Source: Chloroflexota bacterium (GTDB taxonomy: Bacteria; Chloroflexota; Anaerolineae; Aggregatilineales; Phototrophicaceae). Taken from it: a stretch of 62,613 nt of DNA. Location of the stretch: assembly GCA_014338005.1 (NCBI GenBank), contig QUBZ01000014.1, forward strand, positions 1-62,613, given 5' to 3'. The notes under the pieces are model-generated. The model ran no database searches, was not told the origin of the DNA, and saw only the letters and a list, made by a program, of their open reading frames with translations. Both the position numbers and the translations under genes were made by a program. Of this stretch, positions 17,473 to 25,223 are shown piece after piece. Position 1 is the first letter of the stretch. Each line of letters opens with the position of its first letter.

Positions 17473-18079
17473 TGGTCTTGACCCGAGTTGGTGGAGGGTG
17501 AATAAGAGACAAGTTCAGGAAAAATGGTCGGTTTCATAGGTCAGCGAGCTGCGATAGGCCAGTGACGAATGTAAGCGCTGGCGATTGTAGAACACTTCAA
17601 TAAAGACGGGCGACCCGCTTGCATGAGCAGCACAGCCTCTGTTGGCGTAAGGCCGCCTGGATACGCGGACTGCCATACACGCCCCGTCCCGCTTGATACG
17701 CCGTCTGAATGGTCTTCAGCAGCACCGCATCGGTTTGCTGGTGCTGGCTCGGTGGTCGAGTGCGCCAGGCGAAGTACCCGCTCACCGAGACGCCAAGACT
17801 CCACACAGCCATTCGACGCTGCCCACCTCACGATGGGTCTCGATGATCTGGTCGCTCATGGCTGGCTCCGGCTGACAATGCTCATAGCCTTTTTTAGAAT
17901 GTCGCGCTCCGCCCGTAGCACCTCCACCTTGCGCCGCAAGCGTTTCAACTCCGCTTCCATCTCCGCCACATTGCCATTGATGTTGGTTGGCACCTGGCTG
18001 CCATATAACCCCCGCCAGCGCTCCTCGATTCAGTGTATCTGTCTCTTAGGTTTTCCTCCACTGAATCGGGGCAAGTTCA
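17473..18079 (-). mobile_element. Internally deleted IS3-family element
   Basis: Imperfect inverted repeats of about 38 bp bound the element. The left end begins TGGTCTTGACCCGAGTTGG at 17473 and the right end, on the minus strand, begins TGAACTTGCCCCGATTCAG from 18079; both end in AAGAGACA. Inside, the minus strand has an OrfA tail (AEMEAELKRLRRKVEVLRAE), then OrfB start remnants (VSGYFAWRTRPPSQ, AGRGVYGSPRIQAALRQ), joined directly to the OrfB C-terminus (FIEVFYNRQRLHSSLAYRSS). The DDE core is missing, and a frameshift also lies near the OrfB start. At 607 bp it is about half of a full IS3 element and cannot move on its own, but a related active copy could act on its ends. Confidence 0.8.
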
Positions 18080-18154
18080 TTGTATCACGATGAGATGGGC
18101 GAGGAAATGAAAAACCGCTTCAACAGCGGTGTTTCAAGCAGCGGTACGTTTGTT

Positions 18155-18226
18155 AGCCCCAACGGGACTCGAACCCGTGTCTTCACCTTGAAAGGGTGAC
18201 ATCCTAGACCGCTAGACGATGGGGCC
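18155..18226 (-). tRNA. tRNA-Glu (anticodon TTC)
   Basis: The minus strand folds as a 72-nt cloverleaf starting GGCCCCATCGTCTAG. The anticodon stem is TCACC/GGTGA with loop CTTTCAA, so the anticodon is TTC. The T arm is ACGGG-TTCGAGT-CCCGT, and the acceptor stem pairs with GGGGCT. CCA is not encoded. The gene lies 50 bases downstream of the aldolase stop, on the same strand. Confidence 0.95.
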
Positions 18227-18276
18227 TTACAAGGGCAAAGTGTACCAGCCGCTGTCCGCAACGTCAAGGCAGAAAC

Positions 18277-19128
18277 TTAGAAGACGAACTCACTCAATAC
18301 TTCGCGCACGACGGCACGCACCCGCGCTTCCAGATCGTCCGCCGTTAGGGCTGCATCCGGCGGGGCGACCGGCTCGGCCTTCGACATCGCCAGACCGCAC
18401 GCCGCGCAGAAACGTTCCATGTCACCGGGGCGCTCCAGCCCCAGCCGCCGCCGCGACTCCACCAGCTTTTCCACCTGATGCGGGGCGATAGGCTGCGCGC
18501 CGCCCATCATTTCCGCCATGTATAAAATTTTTGCCGTGTGTTCCAACGTTTCCAGGCGCATATAAGCATCCCACACGGTTTTTGCCACCGTCAGCGAGCC
18601 ATGATGCGACAGCATTATCGCGTCGTGTTCGCGGATGAGGTTCTGAATCGCATCCCGGTTTTCGACGCTGGCCGGGGTGGAGTAGGGTGCGGTCGGCACT
18701 AGCCCCAGGATGACGGCGGCTTCCGGCACGACACAGCGCCGGAAATCGTAACCGGCAATCGTCAGCGCGACCGATGTGGGCGGGTGCGCGTGAACCACGC
18801 CGTTTACATCCGGGCGCTGTTTATAACACTCCAGATGCATGGAAAGTTCGGACGTAGGCTTCAGATGCGCGTTGGCGTCGGTCGGCGTATCTACCCGACT
18901 GCCGTCCATATCCACAATAATAAGCTGGTCGGGCGACATAAAACCTTTCGCCAGGCCGCTCGGCGTGGCTAATACTCGTTCCTCGCTCAGCCGCGCGCTG
19001 ATGTTGCCGCTCGCGCCGTCAATGTAGCCGTTGCGGTACATCAGCTCGCCGATTTTGCAGATTTGCTCACGCAGTTCGCGTTCCTTCGCGTTAGGCGCGC
19101 CGCGATAACCTGATGCGAAACCGTTCAT
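18277..19128 (-). CDS. Class II (zinc) aldolase with C-terminal encapsulation peptide
   Basis: The protein has 283 residues from the ATG at 19128; a GTG nine bases upstream is also possible. It has the class II aldolase/adducin fold of L-fuculose-phosphate aldolase: DGASGNISARLSEE for phosphate binding, the catalytic acid E94 in PTSELSMH, and zinc ligands H113 and H115 in HAHPP and H176 in SHHG. After a Pro-Ala-rich linker, residues 260-283 (TADDLEARVRAVVREVLSEF) form an amphipathic helix typical of BMC encapsulation peptides. It should split a sugar 1-phosphate to DHAP plus an aldehyde inside the compartment. Fuculose or rhamnulose phosphate is the usual substrate of this family, but specificity is not proven here. 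It is the last gene of the BMC operon. Confidence 0.9.
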   Translation of the reverse strand: MNGFASGYRGAPNAKERELREQICKIGELMYRNGYIDGASGNISARLSEERVLATPSGLAKGFMSPDQLIIVDMDGSRVDTPTDANAHLKPTSELSMHLECYKQRPDVNGVVHAHPPTSVALTIAGYDFRRCVVPEAAVILGLVPTAPYSTPASVENRDAIQNLIREHDAIMLSHHGSLTVAKTVWDAYMRLETLEHTAKILYMAEMMGGAQPIAPHQVEKLVESRRRLGLERPGDMERFCAACGLAMSKAEPVAPPDAALTADDLEARVRAVVREVLSEFVF

Positions 19129-19180
19129 CCATCTCACCCGTTCTTCAATTCACCCGGACAAGGTATACCATATCCGCACT

Positions 19181-19801
19181 TTACCGGCGCCAGCCTAACT
19201 GAGTCCCAAAGTGGCTGCCGGCATGAAGCACTTCCGCCAGGTCGGCATGAAGCTGCGAAATCACTACTCGGCGCACCTTTTGTTTTGCTTCCAGGGCGCT
19301 GTCGGTTATATCGAGCGCGGCTTCCACATCCGCCACCGCTCCGGTAAAAAAGACGATGCCTTTGCCGCCCAGACCGTCCGCGAGTCGGATTTCCATCAAG
19401 TTCACCGAAGCGCCTTTAACGCCTTTATCGGCGGCGTGGATGGCCGCCGGCACGGTGATGGTTTCGACAATACCCAGAGCGTCATCGGTTTTGATGGAAC
19501 GTTCGCCGGCCAAAGCCCGCACCACGTCGGGATGCACGCCCGGCAGGAAGATATGGTCGTTCAGGACATCCGGCGCGGCCTCCAGACCGGCTTTGAGGGC
19601 TTCCTCCACCTCCGCGACCGGGCCGCCGACCAGCACCAAAAAACGCCCCGGCTGCACCGTGCCGGCACGGATGATGTCCAGCGGCGCTTTTTTGACCATC
19701 GCATCGGCGGCCAGCACGCCGGCGGCAATGCTGCTGAATTCCAGCAGCGCCAGCGCCGGGTCAATCGTTACGGGGGAAAGTGTCACTTGCGAGTCAGCCA
19801 C
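19181..19801 (-). CDS. BMC shell protein, tandem-domain trimer (single layer type)
   Basis: The 206-residue protein contains two BMC domains (about 12-95 and 105-190). Repeat 1 has ALLEFSSIAAGVLAADAMVK and repeat 2 has ALGIVETITVPAAIHAADKG, each followed by the helix-strand pattern of the family (FLVLVGGPVAEVEEALKAG and IVFFTGAVADVEAALDIT). Such proteins form pseudohexameric trimers whose pore often passes larger metabolites or holds a metal cluster. From memory it resembles the BMC-T of the Haliangium ochraceum compartment; that needs a search. No cysteine is in the pore-loop region, so an iron-sulfur cluster of the PduT kind is unlikely. The start is GTG at 19801. Confidence 0.9.
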   Translation of the reverse strand: MADSQVTLSPVTIDPALALLEFSSIAAGVLAADAMVKKAPLDIIRAGTVQPGRFLVLVGGPVAEVEEALKAGLEAAPDVLNDHIFLPGVHPDVVRALAGERSIKTDDALGIVETITVPAAIHAADKGVKGASVNLMEIRLADGLGGKGIVFFTGAVADVEAALDITDSALEAKQKVRRVVISQLHADLAEVLHAGSHFGTQLGWRR

Positions 19802-19844
19802 GATGTTTTATCCCTGTTAGCGCGAAGCCGCCCGGATGATACCG

Positions 19845-21308
19845 CTATACAATCCTGAAGGCATCCTTCAGTGTGCAGCGGCGCAGGCGGCTGAAACTGC
19901 GGCAGGTCGTCATGCCTTCGCCGGTCGGGCTGGCGATGGTAAAGGATGTAAAACCTTCGCCACCCCAGCCTAAACCGGCCAGGCTGGGCGCATTTTTAAC
20001 GAAAATGGAGCAGTCCATCTCCCGCGCCATGCGGCTGAGGTTGTCAATATTTTTGCTGTGCATCACGGCGGTGTGCCGGAAACCATGTTCGGACTGAACG
20101 GCCAGTTCAATGGCGGCGTTCACATCTGGCACCGGAACCACCGGCATGATCGGCATCATCTGTTCCGACCAGACCAACTGATGATCGGGTTCAACGACCG
20201 CCACCACCTGGCGCACTTCGCTGCCAACGTGAATGCCCAGTTCCTTAAGCAGCACGCCGGCGTTCTGGCCGATAAAGGCTTTGTTCATCACGCCGGGTTT
20301 GCCGGGGCCGCGATCTTCCTCAAAGATGGACTTCATCAACCGGCGAAGCTGCCAGGAAGTAATCAGATAACCGCCGTGCCGGGTCATCGAGTCCACCAGA
20401 TCGTTAACCACCGATTCCACCGCAATGCAGGTTTTTTCGGTGGTGCAGACCAGGTTGTTATCAAAACTGCCGCCGCGCACCACGTCGCGCCCGGCCTGTT
20501 CAAGATCGGCGGTTTCGTCCACCACGACCGGCGGGTTGCCCGGCCCGGCGCAGATGGCGCGTTTGCCGCTTTTCATCGCCTGCCGCACCACGCCGATGCC
20601 GCCGGTAACGACCAGCAGACGCACGTCACGGTGTATCATCAACGCCTGGGCGGACTCGATGGTGGGTTCGGCCACACAGGTAAGCAGGTTGGCCGGGCCG
20701 CCGGCGCTCTGGATGGCACGGTTCAGGAGTTGAATCGTATAGGCGCTGCAAGCTTTAGCGCCGGGATGCGCGTTAAACACAACCGCATTCCCCGCGCTGA
20801 CCATGCCGATGCTGTTGTTAATGATTGTGCTGGTCGGGTTGGTCGTCGGCGCGATGGAGGCGATAACGCCGTAGGGGGCGTACTCGGTAAGCGTCAAGCC
20901 GGCGTCACCCGTCCAGGCTGTGGTGTCCAGAAATTCCGGGCCGGGGGTCTTGCTGGCCGTCAGCAGATTTTTTTGAACTTTATCCTCGAACCGCCCCATA
21001 CCCGTTTCTTCAACGGCGAACTGCGCCAGCACCTCGGCATGTTCGCGGGCGGTGGCGCGCATGGCCGCCACCATACGTTTACGCAGTTCCAGCGGCAGTT
21101 CGGCAAGCTGCTCGAAAGCCGACCGCGCTGCCGCGACCGCGCTGTCCGGGTCGGGAAATAAACCATCACCCTGTCCCAGGCTGGCAGGTGGAGAAGCCGG
21201 CGGGCGACGCGGGGCAGAAGGCGCATCCGTATCACCGCCGATCTCGCGCATGACGTTTTGAATGATGCGATGAATCTGCGAGTCGTCGAAAGAAGGAGTG
21301 TCAGCCAT
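19845..21308 (-). CDS. CoA-acylating aldehyde dehydrogenase with N-terminal encapsulation peptide
   Basis: This is a 487-residue enzyme of the EutE/PduP group. The catalytic cysteine is C288 in SFDNNLVCTTEKT, and the NAD-binding region carries NPTSTIINNSIG and VVTGGIGVVRQA. The first 22 residues (FDDSQIHRIIQNVMREIG) form an amphipathic helix, followed by a Pro-Ser-Ala linker. This matches the encapsulation peptides that send PduP-type enzymes into BMC lumens. It should convert the aldehyde made by the class II aldolase to its acyl-CoA with NAD. It is encoded between the kinase gene and the BMC-T gene, 14 and 43 bases away. No CoA-recycling phosphotransacylase is in the window. Confidence 0.92.
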   Translation of the reverse strand: MADTPSFDDSQIHRIIQNVMREIGGDTDAPSAPRRPPASPPASLGQGDGLFPDPDSAVAAARSAFEQLAELPLELRKRMVAAMRATAREHAEVLAQFAVEETGMGRFEDKVQKNLLTASKTPGPEFLDTTAWTGDAGLTLTEYAPYGVIASIAPTTNPTSTIINNSIGMVSAGNAVVFNAHPGAKACSAYTIQLLNRAIQSAGGPANLLTCVAEPTIESAQALMIHRDVRLLVVTGGIGVVRQAMKSGKRAICAGPGNPPVVVDETADLEQAGRDVVRGGSFDNNLVCTTEKTCIAVESVVNDLVDSMTRHGGYLITSWQLRRLMKSIFEEDRGPGKPGVMNKAFIGQNAGVLLKELGIHVGSEVRQVVAVVEPDHQLVWSEQMMPIMPVVPVPDVNAAIELAVQSEHGFRHTAVMHSKNIDNLSRMAREMDCSIFVKNAPSLAGLGWGGEGFTSFTIASPTGEGMTTCRSFSRLRRCTLKDAFRIV

Positions 21309-21322
21309 GAGTGCTTTTCATT

Positions 21323-22411
21323 CTACTTAACAGCCGGAAAAGTTAGCTTAAAGGTTGTCATCCCGGTTTTTGGGTCGCTGGCGGCGGTCATCTCGCCGCC
21401 CTGCGCCCTGGCCGCTGCGTAAACGAACGGCAGCCCCATCGCCACGCTGGTGCGTGTGCCGGCTTCCCGGTCTTTCGAGCGCGGCGCGCGTTCGACGATG
21501 CGGCGCTCGTAACCGGGGAAAATCGAACGCCCATTGTCGGTGAAGGTCAGGGCCACCCGATCATCTTCAGGCTGGATGCTGATACGCAGCAGATCACCCT
21601 GAACGGTGAATTTTACAACATTGTCTATTAACGCATTCAACATACGCCAGATCAGGGTGGCGTCCACGCAGGCTACCAAAGGAGCCTCGGCAACGAGAAC
21701 CTCGTGCTGTAATTTTTTAGCAGTGATGATCGCATTTCCCTCGCTTGCCAGGAAATCCTTCACCAGTTCGGGCAGGTTACAGGGATGGCAGTCCAGTTCG
21801 TAGGCGTGAACGTCCAGCCGGATTAAATCCAGCATATCCAGAACCAGGTGCATCTGGCGGTAAGCGGCGCTCAACGCCCCACGCAGCAGGCGCATGACGC
21901 CATCGGAGCTGCCCTCCTGCATGTGCATGGAGATCAGCACTTCGAGGGTGCTGATGACGATACCGATAGGGCTTTTTAGATCGTGGACCAGCATCGCCGT
22001 CGTATCAAGCACATCGTCGAGCCGGCTGCCCAGCAGCACATCCTCCCCGTGCCGAAGCGCCGGCGAGTCTTTTTTCATCAGCCAGTCGCGCAGGGCTGCC
22101 GATTCGCGCGGGTAATCCACTGCCGCATCGGCCCCGGCGGCCAGCGCCGCCCGGTGCAAAAACGCCTCGCCCCGGTGGAGCGCCATCACACGCAGCGCCC
22201 CTATGCTGCTTTTAAGCTGGCCGCAAATCTGCACGCCGTTTATATCCGCGCCCGATACTTCCACCAGGGCGGCCTGCGGCTGAACTTCGGCCAGCAGGCG
22301 CAGCGCCTCTGCCCCGGTGCGCGCTTCATACGATTGCAAGCCCGCCTGCGCTATTTCTGGTTGAAGCGATGCCAGCAGTTCGCTGCCGGCGACCAACAGA
22401 ATACCGTTCAC
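21323..22411 (-). CDS. Histidine kinase with N-terminal pseudo-receiver
   Basis: The protein has 362 residues and no membrane segment. Residues 1-115 fold like a CheY receiver, but the phospho-acceptor Asp is replaced by E51 (ALVEVSGADING), the N-terminal acidic pair is missing and the conserved Lys is not seen, so it cannot be phosphorylated normally. Residues about 135-200 are a HisKA domain with H-box LVHDLKSPIG (H144). The HATPase domain has N box RMLNALIDNVVKF and FTDNGRS; the second glycine box is weak. The start is GTG, five bases after the cyclase gene stop. Its place inside a BMC operon suggests it senses or controls compartment metabolism; that is an inference. Confidence 0.85.
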   Translation of the reverse strand: MNGILLVAGSELLASLQPEIAQAGLQSYEARTGAEALRLLAEVQPQAALVEVSGADINGVQICGQLKSSIGALRVMALHRGEAFLHRAALAAGADAAVDYPRESAALRDWLMKKDSPALRHGEDVLLGSRLDDVLDTTAMLVHDLKSPIGIVISTLEVLISMHMQEGSSDGVMRLLRGALSAAYRQMHLVLDMLDLIRLDVHAYELDCHPCNLPELVKDFLASEGNAIITAKKLQHEVLVAEAPLVACVDATLIWRMLNALIDNVVKFTVQGDLLRISIQPEDDRVALTFTDNGRSIFPGYERRIVERAPRSKDREAGTRTSVAMGLPFVYAAARAQGGEMTAASDPKTGMTTFKLTFPAVK

Positions 22412-22415
22412 GGTG

Positions 22416-23447
22416 CTACTCCACCACTTCGTAAACCATGACCGGCTCGGTTCGGCCTTTCATGGTCTGGTAGCCGATTGGCTTCACATCAAGCGGCGCG
22501 GTCAACTGCCGGTAGCACGCTTCGCTGATAAGTATTTTGCCGCCGGCGCTCATGTCTTGCAGCCGCGCGGCGACATTCACCGTATCCCCGACCGCCGTAA
22601 AATTCATCAGGTGGGGCGAGCCGACATTACCGACCACCACCATGCCGGTATGGATGCCGAAATTCACCCGCATCCGGTATTGCGGCTCGAACTGGGGATA
22701 GAAGGCTTCCAGCGCGCCGCGAATTTGCAGTGCCGTCCGCACGGCGCGCAGGGGGTGGTCATCCTGGGGCAGGGGGGTATTATACAGCGCCATCACACCG
22801 TCCCCGATGAATTTATCCACCGTGCCGGAGAAACTCTGAATCACGCTGACAATAAGGGCATGGTAGGTGTTCAGGATGCCCAACAGTTTCTCCGGTTCGG
22901 TATGCTCCGAAATGGTGGTAAACCCCTCCAGATCGGAGAACAGCACCGTCACTTCCTGAAGCTGGCCGCCCAGTTTGATTTGAGAGGGGTCTTGCAGCAG
23001 TTTTTGCACCACCGAAGGGGAAACAAACCGCTCGAAGGTCTGTTTAATCAGCTCTTTGGTGTTACGCAGGTCGTCGGTTTCGGCCTTTGAGCGCAGGCGC
23101 GCATTCACCCGCGCCGCCAGTTCGCGCGGGCTGAAGGGTTTGGGTAAATAATCTTCCGCCCCTAAACCCAGGCCGGTGACCCGGTTTTCAACGTCGGAAA
23201 GCGCCGTAAGCATTAAGATCGGAATCTGCGCCATTTTAGGATCGGACTTGAGCGCCGCGCAAACCTCGAAGCCGCTCATGCCCGGCATGTTTACGTCCAG
23301 AATGACCAGATCGGGCAGCTGCGTTTGCGCGGCCAGCAGAGCAGCCGGGCCATCCTGGGCCACAATTGCTTCGTAACCGATACTCTCGATAATGTCTTTT
23401 ACAAGCTGGCGGCTGTTGGCATTATCATCGGCAACCAGAACTTTCAA
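22416..23447 (-). CDS. Response regulator with class III adenylate/guanylate cyclase output
   Basis: The protein has 343 residues: an intact receiver (1-120, acceptor D51 in LVILDVNMPG, Lys in YLPKPFS), a short helical linker, and a class III nucleotidyl cyclase domain (about 165-343). Metal-binding aspartates are present in VTVLFSDLEGFT and KFIGDGVMALYN, and the transition-state Asn and Arg are in GDTVNVAARLQ, so catalysis is plausible. The linker (TFERFVSPSVVQKLLQDPSQ) is typical of phosphorylation-controlled cyclases. Whether it makes cAMP or cGMP cannot be told with certainty. It sits next to the kinase and single-domain regulator inside the BMC operon and is likely one phosphorelay with them. 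Confidence 0.9.
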   Translation of the reverse strand: MKVLVADDNANSRQLVKDIIESIGYEAIVAQDGPAALLAAQTQLPDLVILDVNMPGMSGFEVCAALKSDPKMAQIPILMLTALSDVENRVTGLGLGAEDYLPKPFSPRELAARVNARLRSKAETDDLRNTKELIKQTFERFVSPSVVQKLLQDPSQIKLGGQLQEVTVLFSDLEGFTTISEHTEPEKLLGILNTYHALIVSVIQSFSGTVDKFIGDGVMALYNTPLPQDDHPLRAVRTALQIRGALEAFYPQFEPQYRMRVNFGIHTGMVVVGNVGSPHLMNFTAVGDTVNVAARLQDMSAGGKILISEACYRQLTAPLDVKPIGYQTMKGRTEPVMVYEVVE

Positions 23448-23459
23448 GGTTTATCCTCT

Positions 23460-23825
23460 TTAGGTAAGCAAGCGGGCAATCTTGGTTTTTAGCTCTTCCA
23501 TGTTGATCGGCTTGGCGATATATTCGTCGCAGCCCGCTGCCAGCGCGCGTTCCCGATCTCCTAACATCGCGTGTGCGGTGACGGCGATAATCGGAATATG
23601 CCGCAGTTCCGGGGTCGCTTTAATCTCCCGTGTCGCTGCCCAACCATCCATAAATGGCAGCGCCAGGTCCATCAAAATAAGGTCTGGTCGGGCGGAGTTC
23701 GCCATCTCCACGCCCCGTTTTCCGTCGGTTGCCATCAACACATCGTAATCAAGCGATTGCAGGATGTCGGTGATTAACATCATGTTATCGCGGTTATCCT
23801 CGATGACCAGGATACGGCGGCCCAT
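23460..23825 (-). CDS. Single-domain (CheY-like) response regulator
   Basis: It has 121 residues from the ATG at 23825, which has a strong AGGAGG ribosome site; a longer frame upstream lacks one. The receiver motifs are complete: acidic ED at residues 9-10, acceptor D53 in LILMDLALPFMDG, Thr in VTAHAM and Lys in YIAKPI. With no output domain, it probably passes phosphate in the relay between the kinase (21323..22411) and the receiver-cyclase, or acts by protein contact. It lies 12 bases before the cyclase gene and 141 bases after the BMC pentamer gene, from which a small hairpin separates it. Confidence 0.88.
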   Translation of the reverse strand: MGRRILVIEDNRDNMMLITDILQSLDYDVLMATDGKRGVEMANSARPDLILMDLALPFMDGWAATREIKATPELRHIPIIAVTAHAMLGDRERALAAGCDEYIAKPINMEELKTKIARLLT

Positions 23826-23944
23826 CGTCTTTTCCTCCTGGCTGCCGGGGGCATCAGCGCCACAAACAACGCTCTGTAATCCGGCAGACCGAGCTATTTT
23901 CCGGCGCAAAAACCGCTGCCGGACTCTGCCGGTAGGATGGCCGG

Positions 23945-23963
23945 ACAGGGGCTTTAGCCCCTT
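23945..23963. repeat. GGGGC hairpin within the BMC operon
   Basis: A short palindrome GGGGCTTTAGCCCC lies between the BMC pentamer and response regulator genes. It could be a partial terminator or an RNA-processing site that sets shell versus regulator expression; there is no T-run on the minus strand. Confidence 0.4.
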
Positions 23964-23966
23964 GCT

Positions 23967-24284
23967 TCAGCCGCTTATTTCATCCGGCTGGAAGGCGAAC
24001 TTGGAATAGACCGTTTGATTGTCCACCTGCCAGTGGTCTACGATTGCCATGATGATGGCATCCACCGGGCGCGCATCCGTCAGGTCGGTCTGGCGGGCGC
24101 TGCTGCCGGAAGCAATCAAGACACGCTCGCCTTCATCAGCGCCAATCACATCTACCGCCACCACATAAACAGCCGTCGGTATATTATCCGTCGTCAGGCG
24201 GCGCACCAGACGCAGCGGCAGGCTTTGCATGTTGTCCGTTTTGCGTGTCGTTACGACCGTCCCGATTACTTCGCCAATAAACAC
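23967..24284 (-). CDS. BMC pentamer vertex protein (EutN/CcmL family)
   Basis: The 105-residue protein matches BMC-P: FIGEVIGTVVTTRKTDNM at the start, the VDVIGADEGERVLIASGSSA strand pair and the PVDAIIMAIVD ending that closes the five-fold ring. These pentamers cap the vertices of the polyhedral shell. The start is GTG, with AAGGA in the previous gene as ribosome site. A C-terminal tail of about 20 residues extends beyond the core domain (VYSKFAFQPDEISG) and may be a local extension. It follows the BMC trimer gene by three bases. Confidence 0.93.
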   Translation of the reverse strand: MFIGEVIGTVVTTRKTDNMQSLPLRLVRRLTTDNIPTAVYVVAVDVIGADEGERVLIASGSSARQTDLTDARPVDAIIMAIVDHWQVDNQTVYSKFAFQPDEISG

Positions 24285-24287
24285 AGT

Positions 24288-24926
24288 TTATTCCTTGCGT
24301 CCGGCGTTCACCGTCCGCCCGGAGACGCCTTCGATGGCCGCCAGCGCCGCGCCATACCCCGCCATGATGTCGCGCTCTTCCCCGCCCAGGTAAACACGCC
24401 CAAAACTGCCAAAAGCGACCACTTCCAGGATGTTAATTTCGGCGGCTTTTTCCGCTTCGTTGGCCGCCAGTGCCGCATAACCCGCCGGCTCCACCTCCAG
24501 CACGTACAGCGTTTGCCCGGCCAGGATCATATGGCCGTGCCGCATCCGGTTGATAAGCTGGGTCTGGTGGGCATCAATATTGCGGATAATCTGGCTGGAA
24601 ACCACGCGCGGTTTGAGCCGGTCATCTTCGCGCACGCCCAGCGCCTCCAGGATGGCCGCCCCGGCGGCGCGCGTTTCGGCCTGGCTGCTGGAATGCACTT
24701 CCAGCAGGCCGTACAGACGCTCGACGATCTGCATACCAGGGCGGACAGCGGTGGCCTTCAGCGCCACGTCGGTAATGCGGTTGATTTCGATACCAGGGGA
24801 GATTTCAATCCACAGCGAGGCATCCCCCGGCAGGGGCAAAAACCCCCTCGCCACCGTCCCCAGGAAGGCGGCGTGCTGCGGCTGCAAACTGTCCAGAAAA
24901 ACGTAGCTGCGTAGGTCAACGGTCAC
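24288..24926 (-). CDS. BMC shell protein, permuted tandem trimer (double-layer type)
   Basis: The protein has 212 residues with two permuted BMC domains, as in CsoS1D/EutL-like trimers that stack in two layers and have a gated pore. Typical segments are [40 protein letters not shown] and [20 protein letters not shown] in repeat 1, and [20 protein letters not shown] in repeat 2. From memory it is close to a BMC-T of the Haliangium ochraceum compartment type. It starts with GTG, overlapping the zinc-ribbon gene stop by four bases. It probably provides controlled passage for larger substrates such as the sugar phosphate or cofactors. Confidence 0.9.
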   Translation of the reverse strand: MTVDLRSYVFLDSLQPQHAAFLGTVARGFLPLPGDASLWIEISPGIEINRITDVALKATAVRPGMQIVERLYGLLEVHSSSQAETRAAGAAILEALGVREDDRLKPRVVSSQIIRNIDAHQTQLINRMRHGHMILAGQTLYVLEVEPAGYAALAANEAEKAAEINILEVVAFGSFGRVYLGGEERDIMAGYGAALAAIEGVSGRTVNAGRKE

Positions 24927-25198
24927 GGTTTTAGTCTCCGAGCGATGCTTGGATCAAAGTTTTCCGGCGCTTTTGAACGCTGTGTATCCGGCGCTGATTC
25001 GGCCACTCCCAGCAGCGCCTCCAGTTCTGTTAAGGCTTCGCGGTCAAATTCCTGATAGCCGCAGATGTCGCACGTCCAAACCAGCATATTCGGCGCCGAC
25101 ACCAGCTGACCTTCGTGCATCCGCACGTAGGTAGCCTCTCCGGGTTGGCAGTAACCAATCTGGCAGTAGGGGCAAGAATACGTAAATTGATCGGACAT
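24923..25198 (-). CDS. Small zinc-ribbon protein of the BMC operon
   Basis: The true start is the ATG at 25198, giving 91 residues; the longer frame overlaps the peptidase gene. Two cysteine pairs (SCPYC and TCDICGY) about 35 residues apart make a zinc ribbon like the YgiT/MqsA type N-domain, followed by a helix ([13 protein letters not shown]) and a basic tail. It overlaps the BMC trimer gene start by four bases, so it is translationally linked to the shell genes. Its role is unknown. It could be an assembly or regulatory factor, since no DNA-binding domain follows as in MqsA. Confidence 0.7.
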   Translation of the reverse strand: MSDQFTYSCPYCQIGYCQPGEATYVRMHEGQLVSAPNMLVWTCDICGYQEFDREALTELEALLGVAESAPDTQRSKAPENFDPSIARRLKP

Positions 25199-25223
25199 GG
25201 CGCTTACCCTCCGCTGGCGGCGA

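Noticed and set aside
19181..24926. Carboxysome or classic Pdu/Eut compartment
   Set aside because: There are no RuBisCO, carbonic anhydrase, diol dehydratase or ethanolamine lyase genes; the core enzymes are an aldolase and an aldehyde dehydrogenase.
24923..25198. MqsA-type antitoxin
   Set aside because: It has the zinc-ribbon pattern, but no Xre DNA-binding domain and no MqsR-like toxin gene next to it.
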